10,840 nucleotides of DNA from Antrodiella citrinella (taxonomy: Eukaryota > Basidiomycota > Agaricomycetes > Polyporales > Steccherinaceae): positions 1 through 10,840 of the forward strand of contig SGPM01000591.1 in NCBI GenBank assembly GCA_004802725.1. The letters run 5' to 3'. Position numbers and translations under genes: made by a program. Positions 1 through 9,393 of the stretch are shown here, piece by piece. The first letter of the stretch is position 1; each line of letters starts with the position of its first letter. Below the pieces are notes generated by a model. It was given only the letters and a program-made list of their open reading frames with translations, was not told where the DNA came from and did no database searches.

Positions 1-2466
1 CTCCCAGTGGATCCAAGCGGGGTTGTCAGAGAACTGAGCAAGCGTGGACACAGCGAATGCGATGTCAGGTCGCGTCCCAATCGCAGCGTACATGAGCGAG
101 CCGATCGCCTCACGATACGGGATCTTCGCCATACGAGCGATGTCGGTGGCTGAAACTGGGCATTGGGTACGCGAGAGTGGTGTGTGCGGATCCATGGGGA
201 TGGAGATGGGCTTGAGGTCATTGAAGTTGTAGCGGGATATGATGGAGTCGATGTATGCGTGCTGGGACAGAGCTAAGGTCGACGCCTGGCGATCTCGCAC
301 CACCTTGATGCCGAGAAGCCAGTCGAGTGCGTCGTTGGACGTGAGCCTGTAGCGCTGCTTGATGCGTTCGAGGTGCTCATCGAGAAGACGAGTAGACGAG
401 CCCGTGAGGGCGCAGTCGTCAACGTGAACAGCCATGACAATGAGATCGTCGCCACAGACCTTGAAGAAGACCCCAAAGTCGGATTCTGCACGACGAAAAC
501 CGAGATCAGCGAGCGTGGCGCAAAGAGTCTCGTACCATTTGCGTCCGCCTTGCTTCAGTCCGTAGAGAGCCTTTGCAAGCTTCAGGACATATTTCTGTCG
601 GTCAGCGGACTCAAAACCGCGTGGCTGCTCCATATACACGTCCTCATCGAGTGGCGAGTTGAGGTAAGCGCTGCTGAAGTCGAAAGACTTTATGTCCCAG
701 TTGTTGCGAGCGGCGATGGCAAGAAGAAGACGAAAAGAAGAGAGTTTGGCAACGGGGGCGAAAGTTTCGAAATAGTCGACACCGTGGACCTGCGTGAATC
801 CGCGAGCAACGAGTCGAGCCTTGTACTTGTCGATCTCGCCAGCAGCATTCTTCTTGACGCGAAGTACGATCTTGGAGTCGACAACATTGACATCGTCCGG
901 AGGGCGTTCAACGACGGTCCAAGTGTTGTTGGCGACAAGGTTTTCGATCTCCGCTCCAATCGCGGCCTGCCATTTTGGCCAATCCGGGCGCTTCCGAGCC
1001 TCGGCCAAAGTCGGCTCCAGGCCCTCGGCATCTCCCATCGCAGCTGCCAGCGCAACTTCTTCGACCTCTACCATCTCCCACTCATCCATCGCCGATCCTC
1101 CCATGTCCTCACCCAAACTGTCCTTCTCCTCCACCTCTTCAACCCTCTCAACCATAGGCACGCCGGCCTGAACCCCCTGAGGCAAGACCCGTCCATGAGC
1201 CCGCCCATCAGCTGTTCCCTCGCCAGCACGGAGACGACGAATGTAGTCGGACTCCTTGCGGACCCGACGACTGCGACCCTCTGCAGGCATCTCGAAGTCG
1301 GCACCCAAGACATCTGAAGTCAAAATCGCACTAGGTGTCGTATCAGGAGTGGTGGTGCTAGGAGATGGAGTGGGGACATCCAAAGGTGCGTCTGCATGTT
1401 CCTCTGTGGCGGAAGGCTCGACTAACCCCTCGGGATCATCAGAAACCTCCCCCTCGAGCTGGACGACCACAGGAGCGGGCTCGTCGGCGAAGACAACACT
1501 ACGCTCAACCGTGATGCTGCGTTTGCCGGCCCAGTAGACGCGGTGGGCACGACTCTCGACGTCGAAGCCAACCCAATGACCGACCTGAGCCCGCGCATCA
1601 AGCTTGGACCCAGCTGTCGTATGGACATATACCTTGGAACCCCAGACGTGGAGCTTCGACAAGTCAGGTTTCGCACCCGTGAAGACTTCGAGCGGTGTCG
1701 CGTTCTCCAAAGCGCGCGTCGGAGAGCAGTTCTTCAAGTAGACCGAGTGCATCAGAGCTTCGCCCCACAAGAACTTCGGCAAGCTGCTGTCCTGGATCAT
1801 GGCGCGGACCTTGGCAAGTAGAGTGAGGTTTAGACGTTCGGCCGCCCCGTTGTACTCGGGCGTGTCGTGAACGGTAAGGTGTCGCACAGTACCTTCAGAC
1901 TCGAGATAAGTATTGAATTCCTTGCTCAGGAACTCAACACCTCGGTCAGTGTGGAAGGTCTTGATTGTCACCCCCTTCTGCGTCTTCAGGAACGCGGCGA
2001 AAGTCTTGTACCAAGTGAAGGCTTCGTCCTTGGTGCGCATGAGGTAAGCAACTGTGTACCTGCTGTGATCATCAGTGAAGCTGATGTAGTACCGCCGTCC
2101 ACCTATAGTCTGCACAGGAGCTGGTCCCCACACGTCGGAATGGATCTCATTGCCAACTGCCTTCGCCTGCTCCCCCTCTCTCTCGCGCTGAATCGCCTTT
2201 CGAGTTGCCTTAGCGAAACGACAAGACGCGCACTCCACGACAGCCTCTGACTCATCAAGTATGACACCAGTCACGAGCCCCTTCTTCACAAGGCTCCGTG
2301 CTGACTCGTGCGAGATGTGACCTAGCAAGCGATGAAGCTCGTTGATCGTGACGTGCTCGGCCTTCGTGCGTCCAGCGAACTCGGTGGTTCCTGGGTGGTG
2401 GACAGGATAGAGACCTCCTGCCACGGTGATCACACCTACAACTCTTGACGCGTCATCGGAGATGCG
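1..2466 (-). mobile_element. Ty1/copia LTR retrotransposon, internal fragment
   Basis: The fragment carries the copia order of integrase followed by reverse transcriptase, which distinguishes it from Ty3/gypsy elements. Copia-like coding starts abruptly near 2466 with the residues just before the GAG-pre-integrase domain, and it runs out of the window at base 1 soon after the reverse transcriptase. Gag, the aspartic protease, the primer-binding site and the 5' LTR should lie to the right of 2466, but I cannot recognise them there. RNase H and the 3' LTR would lie left of the window. The right boundary is placed by loss of copia-like sequence and could be off by about 20 bases. It is a degraded or rearranged copy in layout, yet its reading frame is undamaged, which suggests a fairly recent insertion. 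Confidence 0.93.
1..2466 (-). CDS. copia pol polyprotein, partial (integrase and reverse transcriptase)
   Basis: About 822 codons read without a stop, and the frame is still open at base 1. The zinc-binding GAG-pre-integrase has His codons at 2334-2332 and 2319-2317 and a C-x2-C pair at 2232-2221. The integrase catalytic triad is Asp 2136-2134 (SDVWGP), Asp 1947-1945 (HTDRG) and Glu 1839-1837 (NGAAERLN). The last two are separated by 35 residues, the expected DX35E spacing. An acidic, Ser/Thr/Pro-rich linker at about 1480-1020 leads to the reverse transcriptase. That domain has KARLVARGFTQ, the FAPVAK box, a catalytic Asp at 681-679 and the double Asp at 420-415 in the form HVDD. The sequence then reaches the conserved SLMYAAIGTRPDI region before the edge. 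The real start codon is missing. The frame stays open upstream to a TGA at 2769-2767, with one in-frame ATG at 2625-2623, but that stretch does not look like copia protein. Element proteins are normally translated from genomic-length RNA starting in the 5' LTR, so this copy is probably not expressed by itself. Confidence 0.93.
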
Positions 2467-3088
2467 GCGGGTTGGAAAGTATGATTGGGGGCACGTTTGT
2501 CTGGTCTGGTCTGTCTGCTCGTGTGCTGTGCTGTGCTCTCCTGCGTGTCCGTGTACTCGTTTCGTAATACGCGTACGCTGGTTGGTTGAGCTCGTTTGAC
2601 TGCCATGTATTCTACCACTTCCCATGAAAATCGCGTCGCGTCTACACGCTCCCTTGCTATTTGTATGTACCAATCCTCTACAACCCCGACGCGGAACACT
2701 CGCACCAGCTATACCGAAGCACGACCATGAGAAAAACGCCAAATGAAAGCATGGGTGGGAGCAGTATCAAACCAAATGATGAAGCATACGCAGATATGGA
2801 GGTGTGAGATGTGAGTAACCGACACTGGGGATGCCGGCGGAGAACGAACGTTCAGATTCAAAAATACAGTACACGTATGTAGAAGCAGCGCCGATCACAG
2901 TCCCACTCGAAGCACAAACAGAAGAAGGTGGCGGCCACTATATCGCCAACCAGGAAAGACAGCCTCTCATCCGAGTCGTCGGCACGCGCGTGAGGCGGAG
3001 GGGCGGGCTCTTCATATCCCGATGAAGCCGTGTGCGTGTGCGTGCCAGTGTGAGCTCAAGCTTCATGTCCCAGCAGCTTGCTCTGCGC
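2467..3088. other. non-coding region between copia fragment and channel gene
   Basis: About 620 bases hold no gene that I can support. Reading frames here are short and resemble nothing known. The right part should include the 3' untranslated region of the channel gene, which ends at 3089 on the minus strand. The left part contains a low-complexity TG/CT-rich stretch. No LTR, target-site duplication or tRNA is evident. Confidence 0.6.
2498..2546. repeat. low-complexity TG/CT-rich tract
   Basis: The plus strand repeats short, imperfect units such as CTGGT, CTGT and TGCTG (for example GTGCTGTGCTGTGCTC). It looks like a decayed microsatellite. It lies about 30 bases beyond the point where copia coding similarity stops, so it could mark the rearrangement or simply be slippage-prone DNA. 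Confidence 0.5.
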
Positions 3089-6000
3089 TCAGACGCCGCC
3101 GAAAGTCCCCGCCCTGGGAGTCTTCAGCTCGATCTCTTCCTCGGGAGGGTACCCAGGCCAGCCGGAGGGCGTGGCATTGGCATACGACGGGCCCCCTCCA
3201 CCTGGACTGGGACTGGTCGGCATGCCCGTCATGTTTGGGTTTTGATTGGGGTTCGCGTTCGGTCTTTGTCGCAGCCCTGGCATGAGCGGAACGCCGCCGC
3301 CGCCTGACGATGGCTCAGAGGGGCCCCGGCGTGGATTCGTCGTGTCGTCTGGTTCGCCAAATACGTTCACCGTGTCGTCCACTGTCCATCCGTCCATTCG
3401 TAAAAGCACAACGGGCCCAATCAGGTGAGGGGGGATTCGTAATGAGCGTGCGTCGTATAGCGAAAAACAAAACAAGGTGGGTGGGGGACGTACGCATAAC
3501 AGCATTGGGGTCAGAGAACGTATACCCCACGGGAATCGTCCGCTCCTGCAACGACTGACTCGGCAGCGGCGTAGGCATCGACGGCGACGGCGGCGCATAC
3601 GCCCTCTCTTTCTTGACCTCGTCGTACGGGATCAGCGTGTACGGCGCGGGCGCGGGCTTCGCGTCAGGGTCGCCCTCTGGGCCGAACATCTTCACTTTCG
3701 CGAGGGACGTTTTGAGCGCGCAGATCCACTTATTCCGGCGTTTCGCTGATCAAGAGAGGTTAGTTGTTGGATGTGCGTGTGCGAGGGCGAGCAGGGCACG
3801 GCACCTTTGAGAGCACCTTGTTGCCAGTTGCTCTTGTACTTGATGTCAACGCGCAGCGTCATCTTTTCTTGCCCCGGGATATCTGCACACACGCACTTCG
3901 TCAATCACCGCACTTGACGAAAGGCAAAAAGAAAAAGGTTGAACCCCACCTACGACGACCACGTCGAACACCGCCTGGTAGTCCCGTCGGTCGTTCTCCA
4001 GGAACGCCAACATCAGCCCACGCAAGTCCTCAATCTGGTCGAACGACGTTGCATAGGCCTGCGTAAACCCAGTGAGTACGAAAACAACACACACAATGCA
4101 CCTGAGAGTCGTGTTTGGGTGACTCACCACATCGAACGTGAAGGACTCCGACATCTGAGGACTCCGCCGCATGTTATAGATGAACTGCAACCCAAACGAT
4201 CAGCATCTCCCGCAACCACCCACTACGCTCGCAATCCCAACAGCAATGAACAAGGGGTGTCCGCGCAGCTTACATTTTGGTTCATCACAGTGTTCGGCGC
4301 CTGTACCAGACAAGCGTTGGCGTCCAAGAAGATCGTGCTGAGGAGACGGATCTCCTTGACGGTATACGTGTTACTGAGGACCGTGACGCGGTCGCCGACA
4401 TCGTACGGGTGCTTGACGAAGAGGAAGATGATGGAGGTGAGGACTTCAGTGAGGGTGTCGCCGACGAGCCAACTGAGACCTGCGTCCGAAGGAAGAAGTC
4501 AGTTGAGAACTACCAGACAGTGTTTAAAGAGTGAGAGGCGTACCGAGGATGAGCGTGCCTGCGCCAGTGATCAGAGTAGCCAATTGCGCTTCCTATAAGT
4601 GATACCACTATCAGCAACCACGCACACACGAAACAACGGGTGACGGTCCCCCAAGGGAACACCTCAAACACTCACCAACGCCACCGCAATAATCAAAAGC
4701 GCCACAATCACATACACACTCATGAGAATATTATCCAACCGTCCGACCGCGCTGTCCAAATCGCGCATCGAATTCTCGATGCTCAGCTGCTCGCGGTGCG
4801 CCTCCATGCACGCCATCTCCAGCTCGTCCCGCGACGCGTCCCCGTTCGAGTCCTTGTCGAAGATCGCGAACGCCGCGTCCGCCTCCTCGGGCGTCGCGAA
4901 GAACCGCGCGATGTCCTCGACGATGAGGTACTCGGCGCCGGGTCGCGCGAAGGAGTAGAACAGGCGGCGGGCGAGCTATACGAAGAAGGGACAGAGGGGG
5001 GTGGGTATGAGTGAGTGGTGACGGCGCGTTTTGGGTTGAAAATGTATTGTAATTGAGTACGTACCAGACGAGATTTGTTGGCTGATTCCAGGGCGGTCTG
5101 TACCATGGCCTGGGGCGAGTTAGGTTGCAGCACCGAGCTAACGTATGACAATAAGTGATCGACACGGAGACGTCAACACCATAAACCTCACCTCCCAGCA
5201 ATCTCCGACGCGACATTCCCCAAAGCCGTCGTCGTGGTCGTAGCGGCCATCCTAACCCCCTTCAACGCCTTCCTCAAAAACCTCCTCGGATTCATCGTCA
5301 TCCTCTTATCCCCATGATGCCCGTCCCTCATCGTATCCGTCCGCCCCGGAATATCGCTCGAATGGCGGTACAGCGTCACCAGCACGCGCACCGCGAACTT
5401 CTGCGCGGCGATGCGCTCCGCGTACGACCGCTCGTGGAACTTGCCCGCGATCCACTGGATCGCGAACTTCTCGAACACGAGGAGGCACGCGCACAGCCAG
5501 AAGGCGAACAGGAGCTTCGCGATGAGGTCGATGATTTTCACGGAATCCGCGCTCGCGGTGCTGGATTGGCGGGTGTTGATGAGGGGTTGGTAGGAGACCC
5601 AGACCGCGAACATCCATCCGAGGATGGCGATGTACCTTTGGGTGGTTGGTGTGAGTGGGGGTGCGGAGAGAGGACGCGATGGTATGTACCTGTGTAACGC
5701 TTCGAGCCAGTCGATGTACCGACGCGACGCCACCGCGACGACACCAAGCGTGTATCTGCCAATGTGGGGGAGAATCATACTACATCGCAACTAAGCTCAT
5801 CATGCTTGTATCACGTCTGCATGTCATTCACTCACGAGAAAGCCAAAGCAGCCCACCACCCTAAAACAACCCGCATCAACTTTAATCCTAACACGCATAT
5901 ATAAATTAGAAACACTCACCAACCCAAATAACACTCAACCAAACACTCCACCAAACCAGCTTGACACCCCACACCTCAGAATTGGGGAACTTCGTAATCC

Positions 6001-6632
6001 CCAAAACCCCTGGAATCCAAAGGATAGCAAGGACAGGTATAACGAACAAGATCCACCGCGAGACGATCGAGACGTTGATCAAATACGTGTACACCCTCAT
6101 GAACTACACCACCCCACAGCCCATCGCAGTCTCCGTCAACCACAATTGCAACGAAATGAAAATAAAATAAAATAAAGCGGGACGCACAGTGTTCTTAGGC
6201 GTGTCCCCATCCGCGAACGCCAGATGCGCCTGACTCGCGTTGCGCGTATCGAACTCCTCATACGAGTGCTCGAACTTCCGTATCCCCGCCAACAAATCCC
6301 AGCTCCCATTCCTGCTCCCCCCATGCCCCAAGGACGCGCGGGGTCCGTGGGCGGAGGGCATGGCGGAGGGCGGGTCCGGGAGGGCGGAGGGCGGGAGCGG
6401 CATCGAGCCGGGCCCGTCGGGGTGACATCATCGCGCGTTCCTCGTCGTACGTGCGCGTGAAGGGCGAGGGCGTGTCTTCGGGGAGCTGCACATGCCTCCC
6501 ACGCGACGAGTTCGACTGGCCGACCATGGAGGGGAGCGGGGGTGGCGGGTAGGATGCTTGGCGGCTGGGCCCGTGCAGCGGCGAGTCGGAGTGGATGGAG
6601 ATGGAGTCCCCGCGGTCGTAGAGTGAGGCCAT
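3089..6632 (-). CDS. EF-hand MscS-type mechanosensitive ion channel
   Basis: This is a membrane channel of the fungal MscS family typified by fission yeast Msy1/Msy2, which act in the endoplasmic reticulum in hypo-osmotic calcium responses. I rebuilt 14 minus-strand exons: 6632-6188, 6103-5920, 5860-5836, 5779-5690, 5635-5192, 5137-5065, 4975-4676, 4592-4544, 4479-4274, 4184-4128, 4058-3950, 3882-3805, 3745-3494, 3381-3089. All phases fit, giving 867 residues once one extra base in exon 1 is ignored. The N-terminus is Ser/Pro-rich. Hydrophobic segments lie near 159-183, 195-221, 249-267 and 281-307. A canonical EF-hand loop (DKDSNGDASRDE) is at 460-471. Segment 506-520, a Gly/Ala-rich pore helix (TGAGTLILGLSW) at 529-540 and the MscS beta-domain motif KHPYDVGDRV at 559-568 follow. 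The tail is Pro/Gly-rich and poorly conserved. The start at 6632 follows CATCCCC and gives the family-like beginning MASLYDRGDS; an in-frame ATG at 6812 would add 60 unconvincing residues. Intron 13 (3382-3493) is the least certain. Confidence 0.92.
5836..5860 (-). other. 25-base coding microexon of the channel gene
   Basis: The gap between exons 2 and 4 is 140 bases, and direct splicing across it breaks the frame. Inside it, a TTTTAG acceptor and a GTGAGT donor bracket 25 bases. With the split codons at each side these encode G-WWAALAF-S, the expected continuation of the membrane segment ending ...VIWVG and resuming at MILPH. Flanking introns are 5861-5919 (59 bases) and 5780-5835 (56 bases). 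Confidence 0.88.
6419..6422 (-). other. apparent one-base frameshift in channel exon 1
   Basis: The minus strand reads ATG ATG TCA CCC C GAC GGG. The upstream frame (…DEERAMMS) continues into a non-family sequence that stops near 6258. The downstream frame (…GSWDLLAGIRKFEHSYEEFD) is the conserved channel sequence. Dropping one C from the four-C run at codon 71 joins them. It may be a sequencing or assembly error, a true allele defect, or a misread intron (see findings). Confidence 0.7.
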
Positions 6633-7084
6633 GGGGATGGGTCTTCTAGTGGGTAACGTTTTCTTGAGGATGTGTGTCCCGCAGAAGTGATGGTATGCGT
6701 TGCGAGATACGAAGTGAGCTTCTGAAAAGACGGAGATATGCAAGGGGAAACAAGAAAAGCAAGCAGGAGATGCCCTATCCGCGAATACTGGGCATGGCAC
6801 GAGCAGGAGCACGACGACGAACTATAAGCAGGCAGCGTAGCAAGTCTAATGGGCGCCTACCACGCATGGGACTCCCCGCCCGTATCCTTTTAGCCTTTCG
6901 GCACACCGGACACCGCCCAACTCAGCATACCGACCATCTCTTACAATGTTGGCCACCCACCCACCAAAGCTCATCAAATAATGATATTCCCAGATCCCAT
7001 GCACACACCCCGTCGCGACACAAAGACACTCAGCTAACGCAGAACTCCACCCAACCAGATAAACAATAAACGAAACCACGCGTC
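6633..7084. other. spacer between channel start and TLG2 stop
   Basis: About 450 bases between two genes on the same strand should contain the 3' end of TLG2 and the promoter and 5' leader of the channel gene. On the minus strand a weak TATAG-type element lies at about 6823-6828, roughly 190 bases before the ATG. I see no convincing coding sequence or RNA gene. A 131-codon plus-strand frame at 6674-7069 has no recognisable content. Confidence 0.55.
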
Positions 7085-8898
7085 TTATCCCGACCACCGT
7101 CTACGGAAAACGACGCCTCGCACCGCGACCGCGTCCGCAGGCAGTGTGGGTATTGCGAGCGAGGAGGGTATGGGTGACTCCAACGCGGGTGACGTCGACC
7201 CAGCGGGGTGTCGCTTTGGCTTGAAGATGAGCACGAGAATCAACCCAAAGATGATGAGGAGCAGCAGGAAGATACACTTCCGTCTCCCTGTGTTCTTCTG
7301 GTATCTGTAGCGTCCCCAAGCCGCAGTAGCACCATCACGGGTGATGAGAGGATCGATGAACACAGCAGGTCATGAGTTTAGCTTTCAATGAACCCCACAC
7401 AAGCGAAATGAAAAACACCACGCACCGAGTGGCTACGTCCAGTTCTTTAACAGCGTCCGACAACTGCACGGCCGTCTGTTCGATATTGTACTCGACGCTG
7501 TCAAGAAGCGTCCCCTGGTCGATGACCAACGCGGACAGATCCTTGAACAACTCGGCCAACGAGGCAATCGATTTCGCTATCTCTGTGAGCTCACGATCTC
7601 GGGAGCGCAGATCCAGGTCAGGCGCAAGTAGCTCTTGATCCATGACCTGATTCTGGGACTAGGGAATCACATGGAAGGGTCAGTCAATGCGAAACCCGAT
7701 AACAGGCCGTTGAATGCGAAAGAGCCACTCACTGCTGTGGCTGCTGCAACATCCTCGTCCACCGCTGACAAACCCTCCGACCCCTTCAAGGAAATCGCGC
7801 CCGAGGCAATGAGCAGATCCTGATTCTTGATCGCGTGTCCTTGCAGTTCTGTACAAAGATGGAGGTGAGCCACACAAGCAATCGATAAACGATCGTACTA
7901 AACCAGCAGCATGGTGATGCTGATGACACGTAAGACTTATAATGAATCTCTGTTCAGACTCACTTTCCAAGTACACGCGCTGCTTCTTTCGAAAGGTGCC
8001 ACTGAGTTCCTGGACCTTGGCTGCGAGACCTCTTTGGACATTCTTGGCCGCTGAGGCCTCATGATGTGAGGTGTTCGAAGGAGGGAAGGCGTGGTCTGGC
8101 GCGGACCCGATGCGCTGGATCAAAGCATGGCACCGGCGAAAGTCCTATCATCGCAAAGCAAAGCGTCGAATGAATGGGACATTGGTTGGTGATGTCAGGA
8201 TGCGAAGAAGGACTTACCTTGGTCACGTCAGTGGTGGCAGTCTCAATCTCCCTCTCCTCAGCTGACCGGTCCGTGAACCCGGGCAATACGTGCTTTGCAT
8301 GAAGCTTCTCGAGCTGGGCGACTAGAAAGTGGAAAGAGGGACTGGCGGTGAGTTGAATTGAACACGAATCGAACGCACGAGATNGCGCCCCAGAAGTCAC
8401 TTGAACACACGTCCGGTGTCGGAGACATCATGAGATGGTATCACAAGTGGGTGCACGCAGGCTTTGAGTGCAACTCATGCACGTCGCCGAGGCGCACAGG
8501 AAGGGCAGCCTGACGCGAGCCACTTGGCGTGCCGCGGCGGACGTCGAGCAGGGAAGAGTGATGTGATACGGGTACATACTTTTTGCATGGGTGGTGACGA
8601 GGATGTGCTCTACCTGTGCCGCCATTTCGACCCTGGGAAAGGAGAAGGAAACAGATGAGATGTGCATGGTCTGCTAGAGGGTAGCTAGTACGTACCATTG
8701 AGGTGGCAAGTCTGCGTCTATGACCACATGTGGGTTCTCTGATTCAATGAGGCGGTCCTGCTCGTCACCGTCTGGGTTGTTGTCGTCGTAGGAGAAGAGG
8801 ACCCTGCGTTTGAATCGTGATGAGCTGGCGCGCGAGTCCCTGTATGAGATGAAGAGGAGGGTGCGGGAGCGGGTGGTTGGGGACGAGGAGGAAGACAT
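7085..8898 (-). CDS. TLG2: Tlg2/syntaxin-16 family t-SNARE (Qa-SNARE)
   Basis: This is the Qa-SNARE that mediates fusion of endosome-derived vesicles with the trans-Golgi network, working with the Sec1/Munc18 protein Vps45. Seven minus-strand exons fit in phase: 8898-8696, 8632-8580, 8321-8218, 8144-7964, 7848-7733, 7658-7426, 7304-7085, giving 369 residues. Residues 10-22 (RSRTLLFISYRDS) match the N-terminal Vps45-binding peptide, which fixes the start at 8898 rather than at an in-frame ATG at 9156. Residues of about 65-200 form the Habc region (EKLHAKHVLPGF, DFRRCHALIQRIG, FRKKQRVYLEK). The SNARE motif spans about 236-297, with the ionic-layer glutamine at Q267 (LVIDQGTLLD). RYQKNTGRRK precedes a single C-terminal anchor at 307-324. 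A tail of about 45 residues follows on the lumenal side; budding yeast Tlg2 also has a lumenal extension. Intron 2 is unusually long at 258 bases and holds one N. The gene diverges from the cysteine-rich gene to its right. Confidence 0.95.
8384..8384. other. unresolved base (N) in TLG2 intron 2
   Basis: This single ambiguous base is inside the 258-base intron and does not touch coding sequence. With the N at 9071 it shows that the assembly has local base-level uncertainty, which bears on the channel frameshift. Confidence 0.99.
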
Positions 8899-9070
8899 TG
8901 CCGCGGCTAGAGCGTACCTTGGCGGTGAGTAGCCACACGGCGTTTGCCGGGTGAGTTGTTGCGCCGGAGAAAACAGGGACAAACAAGGTGCGTAGCGCAA
9001 TGGGAGCAGCGCAGCGAGCAGCCTTGCGTTGTGAGCGTGGTACGCCTGTCGTGTGTTTACGTCTCTCCGG

Positions 9071-9071
9071 N
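9071..9071. other. unresolved base (N) in divergent promoter
   Basis: This is a single ambiguous base next to a CTCCGG element. It is outside both coding regions. Confidence 0.99.
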
Positions 9072-9169
9072 AGTGGGGCCGCAGCAGCCGGAACCCCTCG
9101 CCGAAGCCCCGCTCAACGCCTTGACCCGTCGGCGGTGGACCCCTCTCGGAGTGCATCCTCCGGCCAGCG

Positions 9170-9176
9170 TATATAA
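9170..9176 (+). promoter_or_regulatory. distal TATA-like element
   Basis: TATATAA lies 218 bases before the ATG at 9394. It is farther than the TATAAA at 9274, so it could serve an upstream transcription start or be incidental. Confidence 0.4.
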
Positions 9177-9273
9177 TCCGTTCCGGAGCTACTTATCGGC
9201 CTGATCCACACTGATTCTTATCCATCTACTCCGGAACCCCCTGCCTGCCGTCCTCCCGTCCTCCGAGGTCATC

Positions 9274-9279
9274 TATAAA
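9274..9279 (+). promoter_or_regulatory. TATA box of the cysteine-rich gene
   Basis: TATAAA (within CTATAAAGG) lies 115 bases upstream of the ATG and is followed by a C/T-rich stretch (9281-9360) that ends in CCCCCTTTTCTCTTTT. This layout suggests transcription begins roughly 30-80 bases downstream of the box. The position of the start is inferred. Confidence 0.65.
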
Positions 9280-9393
9280 GGCCTTCCTCCGAGTACTTGC
9301 TCGCTCTGCCACTGCCCCCGTCAGTTCCCCTCCCTCACCGTGCCCCCTTTTCTCTTTTAGCCTCCGAGGCAGACACGACGTTCGTCCAGGATC

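Larger units (their letters stand above)
8899..9393. promoter_or_regulatory. divergent promoter region of TLG2 and the cysteine-rich gene
   Basis: About 495 bases separate two start codons that point away from each other, so both promoters must lie here. On the plus-strand side there is a TATATAA, a TATAAA and then a strongly pyrimidine-rich leader, a common layout for well-expressed basidiomycete genes. On the TLG2 side I see no TATA box, as is usual for housekeeping genes. Several CCGG-core elements cluster at 9065-9236. An unresolved base is at 9071. Confidence 0.7.

Noticed and set aside
373..1317. A 314-codon plus-strand open frame
   Set aside because: It lies wholly antisense to the copia integrase/reverse transcriptase frame, whose domains and catalytic residues are clear. 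The plus-strand translation resembles nothing.
2436..2705. An 89-codon minus-strand frame next to the copia edge
   Set aside because: It has no recognisable motif, overlaps the copia start in another frame and crosses the low-complexity tract.
3939..4598. A 219-codon plus-strand frame
   Set aside because: It is antisense to channel exons 8-11 and their introns, and has no domain-like content.
8322..8420. Possible tRNA on the minus strand in TLG2 intron 2 (GTTCGATTC resembles a B box)
   Set aside because: The flanking bases give only a weak T stem with several G-T pairs, and I find no A box or acceptor stem at the right distance.
8899..9156. Upstream in-frame ATG extending the t-SNARE by 86 residues
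   Set aside because: The extension crosses the N and is low-complexity. The start at 8898 places the Vps45-binding peptide at the N-terminus as in the family.
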